DNA from: Dysgonamonadaceae bacterium
GTDB taxonomy: Bacteria; Bacteroidota; Bacteroidia; Bacteroidales; Azobacteroidaceae
Assembly: GCA_031260235.1 (NCBI GenBank)
Contig: JAIRKG010000148.1
Location: forward strand, 1-20,133
Direction: 5' to 3'
Length of the DNA: 20,133 nt
The stretch's first letter is position 1; each line of letters starts with the position of its first letter. The position numbers were made by a program, and so were the translations under genes. The notes below the pieces were generated by a model. The model had not been told where the DNA came from, ran no database searches, and saw nothing but the letters and a program-made list of their open reading frames with translations. Shown here in pieces: positions 7,976 to 14,696 of this stretch.

Positions 7976-8125
7976 ACGTCATTGCGAGGCGAAGCCGAAG
8001 CAATCCATGAATTACAATGACGCAGTGGGGGAGCTGGATTGCCACGCCGCTATCGCGGCTCGCAATGACGAGGTGGGGTCGCAAAGCCGCACACGTCATT
8101 GCGAGGGCAAAGCCCGAAGCAATCC
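7976..8125. repeat. Three alternating REP-like palindromic elements
   Basis: The first and third copies read CGTCATTGCGAGG...GAAGCAATCC (about 7979-8008 and 8095-8124). The middle copy is inverted, from GGATTGCC to CTCGCAATGACG (about 8036-8068). Inside each is a short hairpin whose sequence varies: GGC-GAA-GCC, GCCGC-TATC-GCGGC and GGGC-AAA-GCCC. A further partial copy, GCAATGACGG, ends the neighbouring array near 8444, and another full copy lies at 1791-1820. Such CGTCATTGCGAG/GCAATCC elements are found dispersed in many bacterial genomes. No gene is evident in 7860-8148. Confidence 0.75.
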
Positions 8126-8148
8126 GGAAAAAACTTTCATTTTCTCCG

Positions 8149-8441
8149 AATTCCTCTCTTTTAGCATATAATTATACTCTTTTTGTATATAATTCCTCTC
8201 TTTTAGCGAGGATTTCCTCTCTTTTAGTGAGGATTTCCTCTCTTTTAGTGAGGATTTCCTCGCTTTTAGTGGGGATTTTCACTCTTTTAGTGGGGATTCC
8301 CTCGCTTTAGTGAGGATTTCCTCTCTTTTAGTGAGGATTTCCTCGCTTTTAGTGGGGATTTTCTCGCTTTTAGTGAGGATTTCCACTCTTTTAGTGGGGA
8401 TTTCCTCGCTTTTAGTGAGGACGTCGATACTTTTTGTATCG
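8149..8441. repeat. Array of ~14 tandem 21-bp units, each a small hairpin
   Basis: The consensus unit is close to GAGGATTTCCTCKCTTTTAGT (K = G or T), repeated about twelve times head to tail between 8190 and 8420. More divergent units flank it: a TATAC...GTATA form near 8174-8188 and GTCGATAC-TTTTT-GTATCGAC (8423-8443). Each unit can fold as CCTCxCT-TTT-AGxGAGG or as CCACT-CTTTT-AGTGG. The loop is constant and T-rich, while the stem bases vary and mostly stay paired. One unit is 20 bp (near 8295), which breaks the 7-codon periodicity, so the array is not coding. There are no unique spacers, so it is not a CRISPR. Confidence 0.85.
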
Positions 8442-8544
8442 ACGCAATGACGGGGTGCGGACGGGGGCGTTGCGGGGGTGTCCCCCGCAGAAGGGGAAGC
8501 GGAAGCCCGCCGTAGGCGGCTGGAGCGGGGGGGGAGACTTCCCC
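8442..8544. repeat. GC-rich structured element
   Basis: A sharp GC-rich island follows the array. It contains GCGGGGG-TGT-CCCCCGC (8472-8488) and CCGCC-GTA-GGCGG (8507-8519), the latter enclosed by an outer pair GGGGAAG (8493-8499) with CTTCCCC (8538-8544). This nested folding looks like a mobile non-coding repeat unit or a structured RNA. No protein is supported here. The remaining stretch 8545-8617 shows nothing clear. Confidence 0.55.
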
Positions 8545-8617
8545 TGCAGGATTAATCGAGGAAGTTTACTATTTACTATTATCTATGAAATAAAAGACAT
8601 CATTCAAAGGGAAAGAA

Positions 8618-9274
8618 CTACGAACCGTTCAACGCCTGTTCAAAATGTTTGAGTAACCGGCTTTTCACGCTGTCCATATCTATCTTCCACCCCAATTCTT
8701 TTTCCATAGACGTAACGCCCCTGTCCGTAAATCCGCATGGATTAATGAGATTGAAATAACTCAAATTGGTGGAAACGTTCAGCGCAAAGCCGTGCATTGT
8801 TACATAACGGCTGCTTTTCACTCCGATTGCACAGATTTTCCGCGTCTGCTCTATCCACACACCGGTCGCTCCCGCCAGATGTTCTCCTTTTATATTATAT
8901 TCCACTAACAGACGGGTTATCATTTCTTCAATCCGGTTAATATATTCCTTTAATCCGATATGGAACGATTCGAGGTCGAGTATCGGATAGCCGACCAGTT
9001 GTCCCGGTCCGTGATAGGTAATGTCGCCGCCGCGGTCTGTTCGGAACAGTTCGATTTGCCGCTCTTTCAGGACGTTTTGGGGAAGCAGCAGGTTGGCGTC
9101 CCGTCCGTGTTTGCCGATAGTAAGCACATGGGGATGTTCACAGAAAACGAGCGTGTTCACGGCGGCTTCACCTGCCGTTTTCTTTTCAATGGCGGTTTGA
9201 AACAGTGCCTTTTGCTTCGCATATGCTTCGGCGTAGGGAATCAGCCCCCAATCGACGTATACCAATTTATTCAT
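8618..9274 (-). CDS. lipB: Octanoyltransferase (lipoyl(octanoyl) transferase)
   Basis: LipB moves octanoate from acyl carrier protein to the lipoyl domains of 2-oxoacid dehydrogenases and the glycine cleavage H protein, the first step of lipoate synthesis. The protein has 218 residues, the usual length. The signature RGGDITYHGPGQLVGYP lies at 81-97, the catalytic Lys is K153 (AIGVKSSRYVTMHGFALNV) and the acyl-binding Cys is C180 (NPCGFTDRGVTSM). It starts inside the end of rsmE: the ATG at 9274 overlaps the rsmE stop by 8 nt in the other frame, so translation is probably coupled. The partner lipA is not in the window. No clear terminator was found after the stop codon. Confidence 0.97.
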   Translation of the reverse strand: MNKLVYVDWGLIPYAEAYAKQKALFQTAIEKKTAGEAAVNTLVFCEHPHVLTIGKHGRDANLLLPQNVLKERQIELFRTDRGGDITYHGPGQLVGYPILDLESFHIGLKEYINRIEEMITRLLVEYNIKGEHLAGATGVWIEQTRKICAIGVKSSRYVTMHGFALNVSTNLSYFNLINPCGFTDRGVTSMEKELGWKIDMDSVKSRLLKHFEQALNGS

Positions 9275-9980
9275 TTCCGGCTATTTGATTAACGATATGA
9301 ATTGTTTGGCAGGCAATTAATGCGGCTGTTTCCGTCCGCAACCGGCTTTCGCCCAGCGACACGGGAATAAATCCCCGATTGACGGCTAATGCTATTTCTT
9401 CTTCGCTGAAATCGCCCTCAGGTCCGACCAGCGTCAATGCACTTTCGCCGGCATGATATGCTTTTGACAATAAGGTTTTTTCGCCGGGGCGACAATGGGC
9501 AATAAATTTTTGCCCGTCGTATGCTTGCGTAATGAATTGCTTGAAACCAACCATTGCCTGCAACTCCGGCAAACGGGCTTTCAGCGATTGCTTCATCGCC
9601 GCAACGAGGATTTTACCGATACGATCGGTCTTAACGTCTTTTCGTTCCGAGAAGCGGCAGTGCAGGAAGGCGATTTTATCGACACCGATTTCCGTTGCTT
9701 TTTCGGCAAACCATTCGGTGCGTTCCATGTTTTTGGCGGGGGCTATGGCGATGGTTATCCGTCCTTTCCAAGCCGACGGCTGGGGGATCGTTTCCAGAAT
9801 GTTTAACCGGCAATCTTTCGGATTCGTTCCGGCAATCGCAGCTTTATAGAAGTTGCCCGCTCCGTCGGTTACATGCACGACGTCGCCGGTTTTCATTCTT
9901 AAAACTTTGAGGCAGTGTTGAACTTCCGGGTCGGGGAGTTGTGGGGTGAGGGCGATGTTGGGGGCGTAAAACAGGAGCAT
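9267..9980 (-). CDS. rsmE: 16S rRNA (uracil(1498)-N(3))-methyltransferase
   Basis: RsmE methylates N3 of U1498 in helix 44 of 16S rRNA using SAM. The protein has 237 residues, as is normal. An N-terminal PUA-like domain (~1-68) includes LPDPEVQHCLKVLRMKTGDV, and the C-terminal SPOUT knot domain has ERTEWFAEKATEIGV (86-100), GPEGDFSEEE (186-195) and SLGESRLRTETAA (208-220), which form the deep trefoil knot that binds SAM. It is the first gene of a two-gene unit with lipB and has its own promoter in the divergent region shared with plsC. Confidence 0.96.
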   Translation of the reverse strand: MLLFYAPNIALTPQLPDPEVQHCLKVLRMKTGDVVHVTDGAGNFYKAAIAGTNPKDCRLNILETIPQPSAWKGRITIAIAPAKNMERTEWFAEKATEIGVDKIAFLHCRFSERKDVKTDRIGKILVAAMKQSLKARLPELQAMVGFKQFITQAYDGQKFIAHCRPGEKTLLSKAYHAGESALTLVGPEGDFSEEEIALAVNRGFIPVSLGESRLRTETAALIACQTIHIVNQIAGNE

Positions 9981-10036
9981 GATTTTATTTGTGTCGGCAA
10001 ATTTTTAATCATAATTGATAATTACTTTTGAGGTTA

Positions 10037-10044
10037 CAAAGGTA
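10037..10044 (-). promoter_or_regulatory. -7 element of the rsmE-lipB promoter
   Basis: TACCTTTG on the minus strand (10044-10037) is an exact TAnnTTTG. It lies about 57 bp before the rsmE ATG. A weaker TTCG takes the -33 position about 20 bp upstream. The plsC promoter lies just beyond it on the other strand, so the two are arranged back to back. Confidence 0.6.
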
Positions 10045-10074
10045 ACGAATATTTATTACACTACCCGAATTTCA

Positions 10075-10106
10075 TTTGCTTTGTTTTCCGCTTTATAATA
10101 CCTTTG
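10075..10106 (+). promoter_or_regulatory. Promoter of plsC
   Basis: TTTG (10075-10078), a 20-bp spacer, then TACCTTTG (10099-10106) match the Bacteroidetes promoter in full. Transcription would start near 10113. That excludes the upstream in-frame TTG at 10076 as a start and leaves the ATG at 10124 with only about a 10-nt leader. Confidence 0.75.
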
Positions 10107-10123
10107 CAAAAAAACGTGACGAA

Positions 10124-10876
10124 ATGAAACATGCTATTTTTTTCTTATACCAATTTTTGATTTGGCTACCGGTATTTTTCGCAATAACCATACTGACGGC
10201 ATTAATAACCAGTATCGGCTGTTTGTGCGGCGGAGAACGCATTTTCAGTTACTACCCCGGCGCAATATGGTCTAAACTTGTATGTATCATTTCATTGTGT
10301 CCTGTCAAAGTGATTGGGAAAGAAAAATTAAACAGGCGGCAATCCTGTATTTTTGTTTCCAATCATCAAAGTTCCTACGATATTTTCCTTATCTACGGAT
10401 ACATCGGACAAGCCATCAAGTGGGTGATGAAACAGAGTTTACGGAAAATTCCTTTGGTTGGGTATGCCTGCGAGTGCGCCGGTTTTATCTTCGTAGATAA
10501 CTCTTCGGCTCAGGCTGCCGCAAAAACCATTCGAGTTGCGGAGTCGAAATTGGTAAACGGCGCGTCTGTGGTTATTTTTCCGGAAGGCTCCAGAACACAG
10601 ACGGGCAAAATGGGCAAGTTTAAAAAAGGCGCTTACCAAATGGCTATAGATTTGAAATTGCCGATAGTTCCGGTTACAATTAACGGTTCTTTCAATATTT
10701 TACCGATTCATTCATGCCTTATTCGTCCTCATAAAATGGAATTGGTTATCCACGATCCGATTGAAACGGCTTCAATACAGGTGGAAAATATCCGTGAAGC
10801 CGCTTTGAAAATCCAGGAACTAATTGATAAAAGCAGGGCAAAAATTGAGTCGGGGCTTTGGGAAGAATACAGGTAA
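10124..10876 (+). CDS. plsC: 1-acyl-sn-glycerol-3-phosphate acyltransferase
   Basis: This is an inner-membrane enzyme that acylates lysophosphatidic acid to phosphatidic acid in phospholipid synthesis. From ATG 10124 it has 250 residues. A hydrophobic N-terminal anchor lies at ~4-34. The acyltransferase motif I, NHQSSYD (80-86), has His81 and Asp86 in the HX4D pattern. Further motifs are FIFVDNSS (121-128), the substrate-binding FPEGSRT (152-158) and IVPVTINGSF (181-190). I chose ATG 10124 because the longer in-frame start at 10076 overlaps the -33 element. The gene is monocistronic: it diverges from rsmE and ends at a strong terminator. Related acyltransferases such as ornithine-lipid OlsA share these motifs, but PlsC is most likely. 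Confidence 0.9.
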   Translation: MKHAIFFLYQFLIWLPVFFAITILTALITSIGCLCGGERIFSYYPGAIWSKLVCIISLCPVKVIGKEKLNRRQSCIFVSNHQSSYDIFLIYGYIGQAIKWVMKQSLRKIPLVGYACECAGFIFVDNSSAQAAAKTIRVAESKLVNGASVVIFPEGSRTQTGKMGKFKKGAYQMAIDLKLPIVPVTINGSFNILPIHSCLIRPHKMELVIHDPIETASIQVENIREAALKIQELIDKSRAKIESGLWEEYR

Positions 10877-10877
10877 C

Positions 10878-10909
10878 AAAAAACGCCGCATTTCTGCGGC
10901 GCTTTTTTC
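10878..10909. terminator. Bidirectional terminator between plsC and rpsA
   Basis: CGCCGCA (10884-10890), loop TTTC, then TGCGGCG (10895-10901), with an A run before and CTTTTTT after. It begins directly after the plsC stop and lies about 32 bp past the end of rpsA on the other strand, so it can stop both transcripts. Confidence 0.92.
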
Positions 10910-10940
10910 ATGCAATTGTACGCTAAGATGCTAAGGTCTT

Positions 10941-12995
10941 TTATTCTTGTTCCTGTTCAGGTTTTTGTACAGGTTCCTTTTTCTTCCTTCCCTTTACTTT
11001 TTTCTCTTCCATCTGTTCCTTTAATTCAGCCAACTCGGAAATATCGCCTAAAGTGGTTTTTTCCGGTGCCGGTTGAACGTGAAGCTCTTCCTTTTTCTCT
11101 TTTTTGGTTCTTTTCACCGGTTTTTTTACGATGTCGGTCGTTTCATCTGCGCCTTTTTCTATCGTTGCTTCAGCGCTTTGCTCATCGTCCAGAATTCGGC
11201 TGTGGGAAACGATGATACGTTTGGCATCTTTGTTAAATTCAATTATTTTGAATGGTAATTTTTCTTCTAATTGCACTTGCGAACCATCGGCTTTCACCAA
11301 ATGTCTTGGCGGAGCAAAACCTTCAACGCCATAAGGAAGGGATATGACGTAGCCTTTTTCCAAGTGTTCGATAACCGTACCTTCGTGGATGGAACCCAGA
11401 GTAAACAAGGTTTCAAATACATCCCAGGGATTTTCTTCCACTTGCTTGTGGCCTAAACTCAAACGGCGGTTTCCCTTGTCAATTTCCAATACTTGAACTT
11501 CGATTTCCGAACCGACGGAAGTAAATTCGCCCGGATGTTTGATTTTCTTTGTCCAAGAAAGATCGGAAATATGAATCAATCCTTCAACGCCTTCTTCGAG
11601 TTCAACAAACACGCCGTAGTTGGTGAGATTATGCACTTTGGCGATATGTTTACTGCCGATGGCATAGTTCGTTTCGATTGTTTCCCACGGGTCGCCTTTC
11701 ATTTGTTTGATGCCCAGCGATAGTTTGCGTTCTTCGCGGTCTATCGACAAAATAATAGCTTCCACTTCATCGCCTATTTTCGCAAAATCATGAGCGCTCC
11801 GCAAATATTGCGCCCAACTCATTTCGGAAACATGCACAAGGCCTTCCACTCCTGGATAGATTTCGATAAACACGCCATAGTCGGTAACTACAATCACTTT
11901 ACCTTTTACCTTGTCGCCTACTTTCAGGGTTTCACCGAGAGTTTCCCAAGGATGCGGAGTTAATTGTTTCAGGCCAAGTGAAATCCTTCTTTTTTCATCG
12001 TCGAAATCAAGAATAACGACATTGACTTTGTCGTCTAATTTCACCACTTCGTCGGGATGATTAATGTGCCCCCAACTTAAATCGGTGATGTGAATCAGAC
12101 CGTCCACACCGCCAAGGTCAACAAATACGCCATAGGAAGTAATATTTTTGACGACACCTTCCAATACCTGGCCCTTTTCCAGACGAGCGATAATTTCCCG
12201 CTTCTGTTGTTCCAGTTCTTTTTCGATAATCGCTTTGTGGGAAACAACTACATTTTTGAAGTCATGATTAATTTTTATGATTTTAAATTCCATTGTTTTA
12301 TCTATAAATACATCATAATCGCGAATCGGCTTAACGTCAATCTGCGATCCGGGCAAGAATGCTTCGATATCGAAGATGTCAACAATCATACCGCCTTTGG
12401 TGCGGCATTTTACATAACCTTTAACAACTTCGCCGCTCTCAAGCGCAGCATTTACTTTGTCCCACGCACGGCTTGTCCGCGCTTTTTTGTGAGACAGAAT
12501 CAGTTGTCCTTTTTTGTCTTCCTGACTTTCGATATACACTTCCACCTCGTCGCCCACCTTCAAATCGGGGTTATGACGAAACTCCGACGTCGATACCACG
12601 CCATCGGATTTATAGCCGATGTTGATGACGACTTCTCGCTTGTTCAAGGCAGTAACCTTTCCCATAATTACCTCGCTGTCACTGATGTTACTCAACGATT
12701 GACTGTAAGTTTCAATCAATTCTTCTTTACTTACTTCTCCGTAAGAATCGCCTTTTTCGTAAACATTCCAATCGAAATCGGTATTGGGAAGTACCGGTTT
12801 CTTGTTTTTGGTTTTCAGCATTTCTACAGGTGTTTCAACTTCCGCATCAGAAGAAGGCTCTTCGGCGATTCCCAATGCTGCCGGTTCTTCTGTGATTGCC
12901 GCAATTGTTTCCGCTACAATCTCTTCAACCGGTGTGGTCTCTTCCTGCAATTCAACTGCATCCACCGGTTGTTCTTCATTTAAATCTTTACTCAT
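10941..12995 (-). CDS. rpsA: 30S ribosomal protein S1
   Basis: S1 binds mRNA and helps the 30S subunit initiate translation. The protein has 684 residues and six S1 (OB-fold) repeats at about 108-170, 188-255, 275-343, 360-430, 447-517 and 534-600. The middle ones carry the typical motifs NITSYGVFVDLGGVDGLIHI and TDYGVFIEI...GLVHVSEMSW. The N-terminus (1-~65) is a highly acidic, Glu/Ala/Pro-rich low-complexity tail. The C-terminus (~605-684) is a Lys/Glu-rich charged tail with repeated KK and EE blocks. Both are outside the OB folds and make the protein longer than the ~560-600 residues usual for S1. There is a strong own promoter upstream and a terminator downstream, so it is a single-gene unit. 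Confidence 0.96.
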   Translation of the reverse strand: MSKDLNEEQPVDAVELQEETTPVEEIVAETIAAITEEPAALGIAEEPSSDAEVETPVEMLKTKNKKPVLPNTDFDWNVYEKGDSYGEVSKEELIETYSQSLSNISDSEVIMGKVTALNKREVVINIGYKSDGVVSTSEFRHNPDLKVGDEVEVYIESQEDKKGQLILSHKKARTSRAWDKVNAALESGEVVKGYVKCRTKGGMIVDIFDIEAFLPGSQIDVKPIRDYDVFIDKTMEFKIIKINHDFKNVVVSHKAIIEKELEQQKREIIARLEKGQVLEGVVKNITSYGVFVDLGGVDGLIHITDLSWGHINHPDEVVKLDDKVNVVILDFDDEKRRISLGLKQLTPHPWETLGETLKVGDKVKGKVIVVTDYGVFIEIYPGVEGLVHVSEMSWAQYLRSAHDFAKIGDEVEAIILSIDREERKLSLGIKQMKGDPWETIETNYAIGSKHIAKVHNLTNYGVFVELEEGVEGLIHISDLSWTKKIKHPGEFTSVGSEIEVQVLEIDKGNRRLSLGHKQVEENPWDVFETLFTLGSIHEGTVIEHLEKGYVISLPYGVEGFAPPRHLVKADGSQVQLEEKLPFKIIEFNKDAKRIIVSHSRILDDEQSAEATIEKGADETTDIVKKPVKRTKKEKKEELHVQPAPEKTTLGDISELAELKEQMEEKKVKGRKKKEPVQKPEQEQE

Positions 12996-13056
12996 TGTTA
13001 ATAATTTGTTTGTTAATTAATAAAATTAGACTTTAATATTGTTTTTAAAACGGGTA

Positions 13057-13085
13057 CAAAGATACGATTAAATTTTTATTGACAA
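13057..13085 (-). promoter_or_regulatory. Promoter of rpsA
   Basis: On the minus strand there is TTG (13085-13083), 18 bp, then TATCTTTG (13064-13057), an exact -7 match. The predicted start near 13050 gives an AT-rich leader of about 55 nt before the ATG at 12995. Confidence 0.75.
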
Positions 13086-13116
13086 TAGATTATGATTACT
13101 TTTTTCCCGCCATACG

Positions 13117-13254
13117 GATATTCTCTATGCATTATTATCTGCCGTGTTTGCAGCGGCAACGGTGATTCCGGCAAAAGTCGCCCAGATAGACAAGTTGAGT
13201 GTGGTGTTTATAATGATTTTTTCGGTTTTTTCTCGGCGAAACAATAGACGCTAA
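13117..13254 (+). pseudogene. Probable remnant of an EamA/DMT-family transporter N-terminus
   Basis: In the ~375-bp gap between rpsA and the glycosyltransferase, one plus-strand frame reads DILYALLSAVFAAATVIPAK, then VAQIDKLSVVFIMIFSVFSR, and stops at TAA. The start resembles the first membrane helix of EamA-type transporters (LLSAxFAAxTAILAKIG), but the frame has no good start codon, an in-frame TGA lies a short way upstream, and the rest of the ~290-residue family is missing. It could also be a chance hydrophobic frame. The remaining part of the gap, 13255-13371, shows nothing recognisable except a weak 6-bp hairpin at the glycosyltransferase stop. Confidence 0.35.
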
Positions 13255-13371
13255 ATCATTGCCGCAGACGCATTGATTTTGGTGCTGTACATTTGATTAA
13301 TTAGGGGGTGATGATGTATTCCACTCTCCGGTTCATTGAGATATTGGAGTAAATGGTGATTTTACAAGAGA

Positions 13372-14643
13372 TCACCGGTAATATCCCGCCAAAACATTAT
13401 CATAAATCTTCCGAACTTTCAACCCTGCATCCTGCCAAGTGATGGCGTCAACCTCTTTTTTCCCTTCTGTTTTCAGGTATTCATACATGCTTGGGTAGGT
13501 GATGATGGAATACATCGCTTCGGCCATCGCTTCGATAGCCCAATAGTCGGTTTTGATTGCGTTGTCGAGGATTTCGGCGCAGCCCGACTGTTTGGAAATA
13601 ATGGAGGGAGTTCCGCATTGCATGGCTTCCAAAGGCGATATCCCGAAAGGCTCCGATACGGAAGGCATCACATAGACATCGCTTGATTTTAGGACTTCAT
13701 AAACCTGTTTGCCTTTCATAAATCCGGTAAAATGGAATTTGTCGGAAATGTTTCTTTGTGCCGCCAAACGAATCATTTGATTCATCATATCGCCACTTCC
13801 GGCCATGACGAAGCGCACGTTGTTTGCTTTTTTCAAAACGAGCGCAGCCGCTTCAACAAAATATTCGGGACCTTTTTGCATGGTAATTCGTCCTAAAAAT
13901 GTAATCACTTTGTCTTTTGTACCTTTTTTGGAAGTCAGCACTTCAATTTCCGCGTCTAATGGCTCGACGGCATTGTGGACGGTTGTTACTTTGCGCGGAT
14001 CCTGATGGTATTTTTCAATAACCGTATTGCGCGTTAGATTGCTGACGGTAAGAATATGGTCGGCATGATCCATGCCGTCTTTTTCGATTGCGTAAACCTG
14101 CGGATTCACATTGCCGCGGCTGCGGTCGAAATCGGTGGCGTGGACGTGGATAACCATCGGCTTTCCGGTAACCGTTTTGGCATGGATGCCGGCCGGATAG
14201 GTCAGCCAGTCGTGGGAATGAATAATATCCATTTCGATGGTGCGGGCGATAACGCCGGCCGCGATGGAATAATTATTGATTTCCTCCATCAAATTGGCGG
14301 GATAGCGTCCAGAAAATTCGATTGCGCCCAAATCGTTCGTGGGGAAATAACTGAAATCGGCGTAAATGTGGTTCCTCAAATCGAAATACAGTTGGGGATC
14401 CATCTGTTTGCCAATGCGGTAATTAACATGTTCCCACGAAACGTCTTTCCAAACGACGGGCGTATTGTTCATGCCGATTATACGGAGAAAACGCCGATCT
14501 TCGTCGCCCCAGGGCTTGGGGATTACAAAGGTTATCTGCATGTCTTCCTGCATGGACATGCCTCTGGTCAGACCGTAACTTGCCGTGCCTAAACCGCCTA
14601 ATATATGCGGTGGAAATTCCCAGCCAAACATTAATGCTTTCAT
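13372..14643 (-). CDS. Glycosyltransferase family 4, glycogen synthase-like
   Basis: This is a 423-residue cytosolic GT-B enzyme. The N-terminal GT5/GT4-like part opens MKALMFGWEFPPHILGGLGT, where the GGLG loop contacts the nucleotide-sugar donor. DIIHSHDWLTYPAGI (139-153) and VIHVHATDFDR (164-174) form the acceptor side. The C-terminal Rossmann half has FLGRITMQKGPEYF (249-262) and the EX7E donor-binding element in SEPFGISPLEAM (330-341). Homologues in Bacteroidales sit beside a debranching enzyme, as here (53-bp gap), and are often annotated as glycogen synthase-type enzymes, so an alpha-glucan product is probable. The donor (UDP- or ADP-glucose) cannot be told. From memory, a GH57 amylase often follows this pair. 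Here it is absent. Confidence 0.88.
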   Translation of the reverse strand: MKALMFGWEFPPHILGGLGTASYGLTRGMSMQEDMQITFVIPKPWGDEDRRFLRIIGMNNTPVVWKDVSWEHVNYRIGKQMDPQLYFDLRNHIYADFSYFPTNDLGAIEFSGRYPANLMEEINNYSIAAGVIARTIEMDIIHSHDWLTYPAGIHAKTVTGKPMVIHVHATDFDRSRGNVNPQVYAIEKDGMDHADHILTVSNLTRNTVIEKYHQDPRKVTTVHNAVEPLDAEIEVLTSKKGTKDKVITFLGRITMQKGPEYFVEAAALVLKKANNVRFVMAGSGDMMNQMIRLAAQRNISDKFHFTGFMKGKQVYEVLKSSDVYVMPSVSEPFGISPLEAMQCGTPSIISKQSGCAEILDNAIKTDYWAIEAMAEAMYSIITYPSMYEYLKTEGKKEVDAITWQDAGLKVRKIYDNVLAGYYR

Positions 14644-14667
14644 ATATATTTATATTTTTTAATCTCT

Positions 14668-14684
14668 CCCTTCTTTCGGAAGGG
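14668..14684. repeat. Hairpin between debranching enzyme and glycosyltransferase
   Basis: CCCTTC (14668-14673), loop TTTCG, GAAGGG (14679-14684) is a perfect 6-bp stem in the 53-bp gap between the two genes. With its flanks (GGTAGGGGAAGG) it resembles short dispersed repeats common in Bacteroidota. It has no T run immediately after it on the coding strand, so it more likely tunes or stabilises the mRNA than ends transcription. Confidence 0.5.
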
Positions 14685-14696
14685 TAGGGGAAGGTG

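Noticed and set aside
7709..7980. tRNA or other RNA gene upstream of asnB
   Set aside because: No cloverleaf, T-arm consensus or conserved RNA pattern could be made out.
8017..8310. A 97-residue ORF with repeated SSLLVRI heptads
   Set aside because: It runs through REP elements and the 21-bp array. The heptads simply reflect 21 = 7 x 3, and a 20-bp unit breaks the frame.
8149..8441. CRISPR array
   Set aside because: Units are contiguous 21-mers with no unique spacers, and no cas genes are present.
10076..10123. Upstream start for plsC
   Set aside because: The extension begins inside the -33 element of an exact promoter, and the family N-terminus fits ATG 10124.
12090..12983. A 297-residue plus-strand ORF opposite rpsA
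   Set aside because: It is antisense to the S1 domains, is Phe/Asn-rich, and has no recognisable domain.
13355..13376. Terminator of the glycosyltransferase gene
   Set aside because: The GGTGAT/ATCACC stem is only 6 bp, overlaps the stop codon and has no T run on the coding strand.
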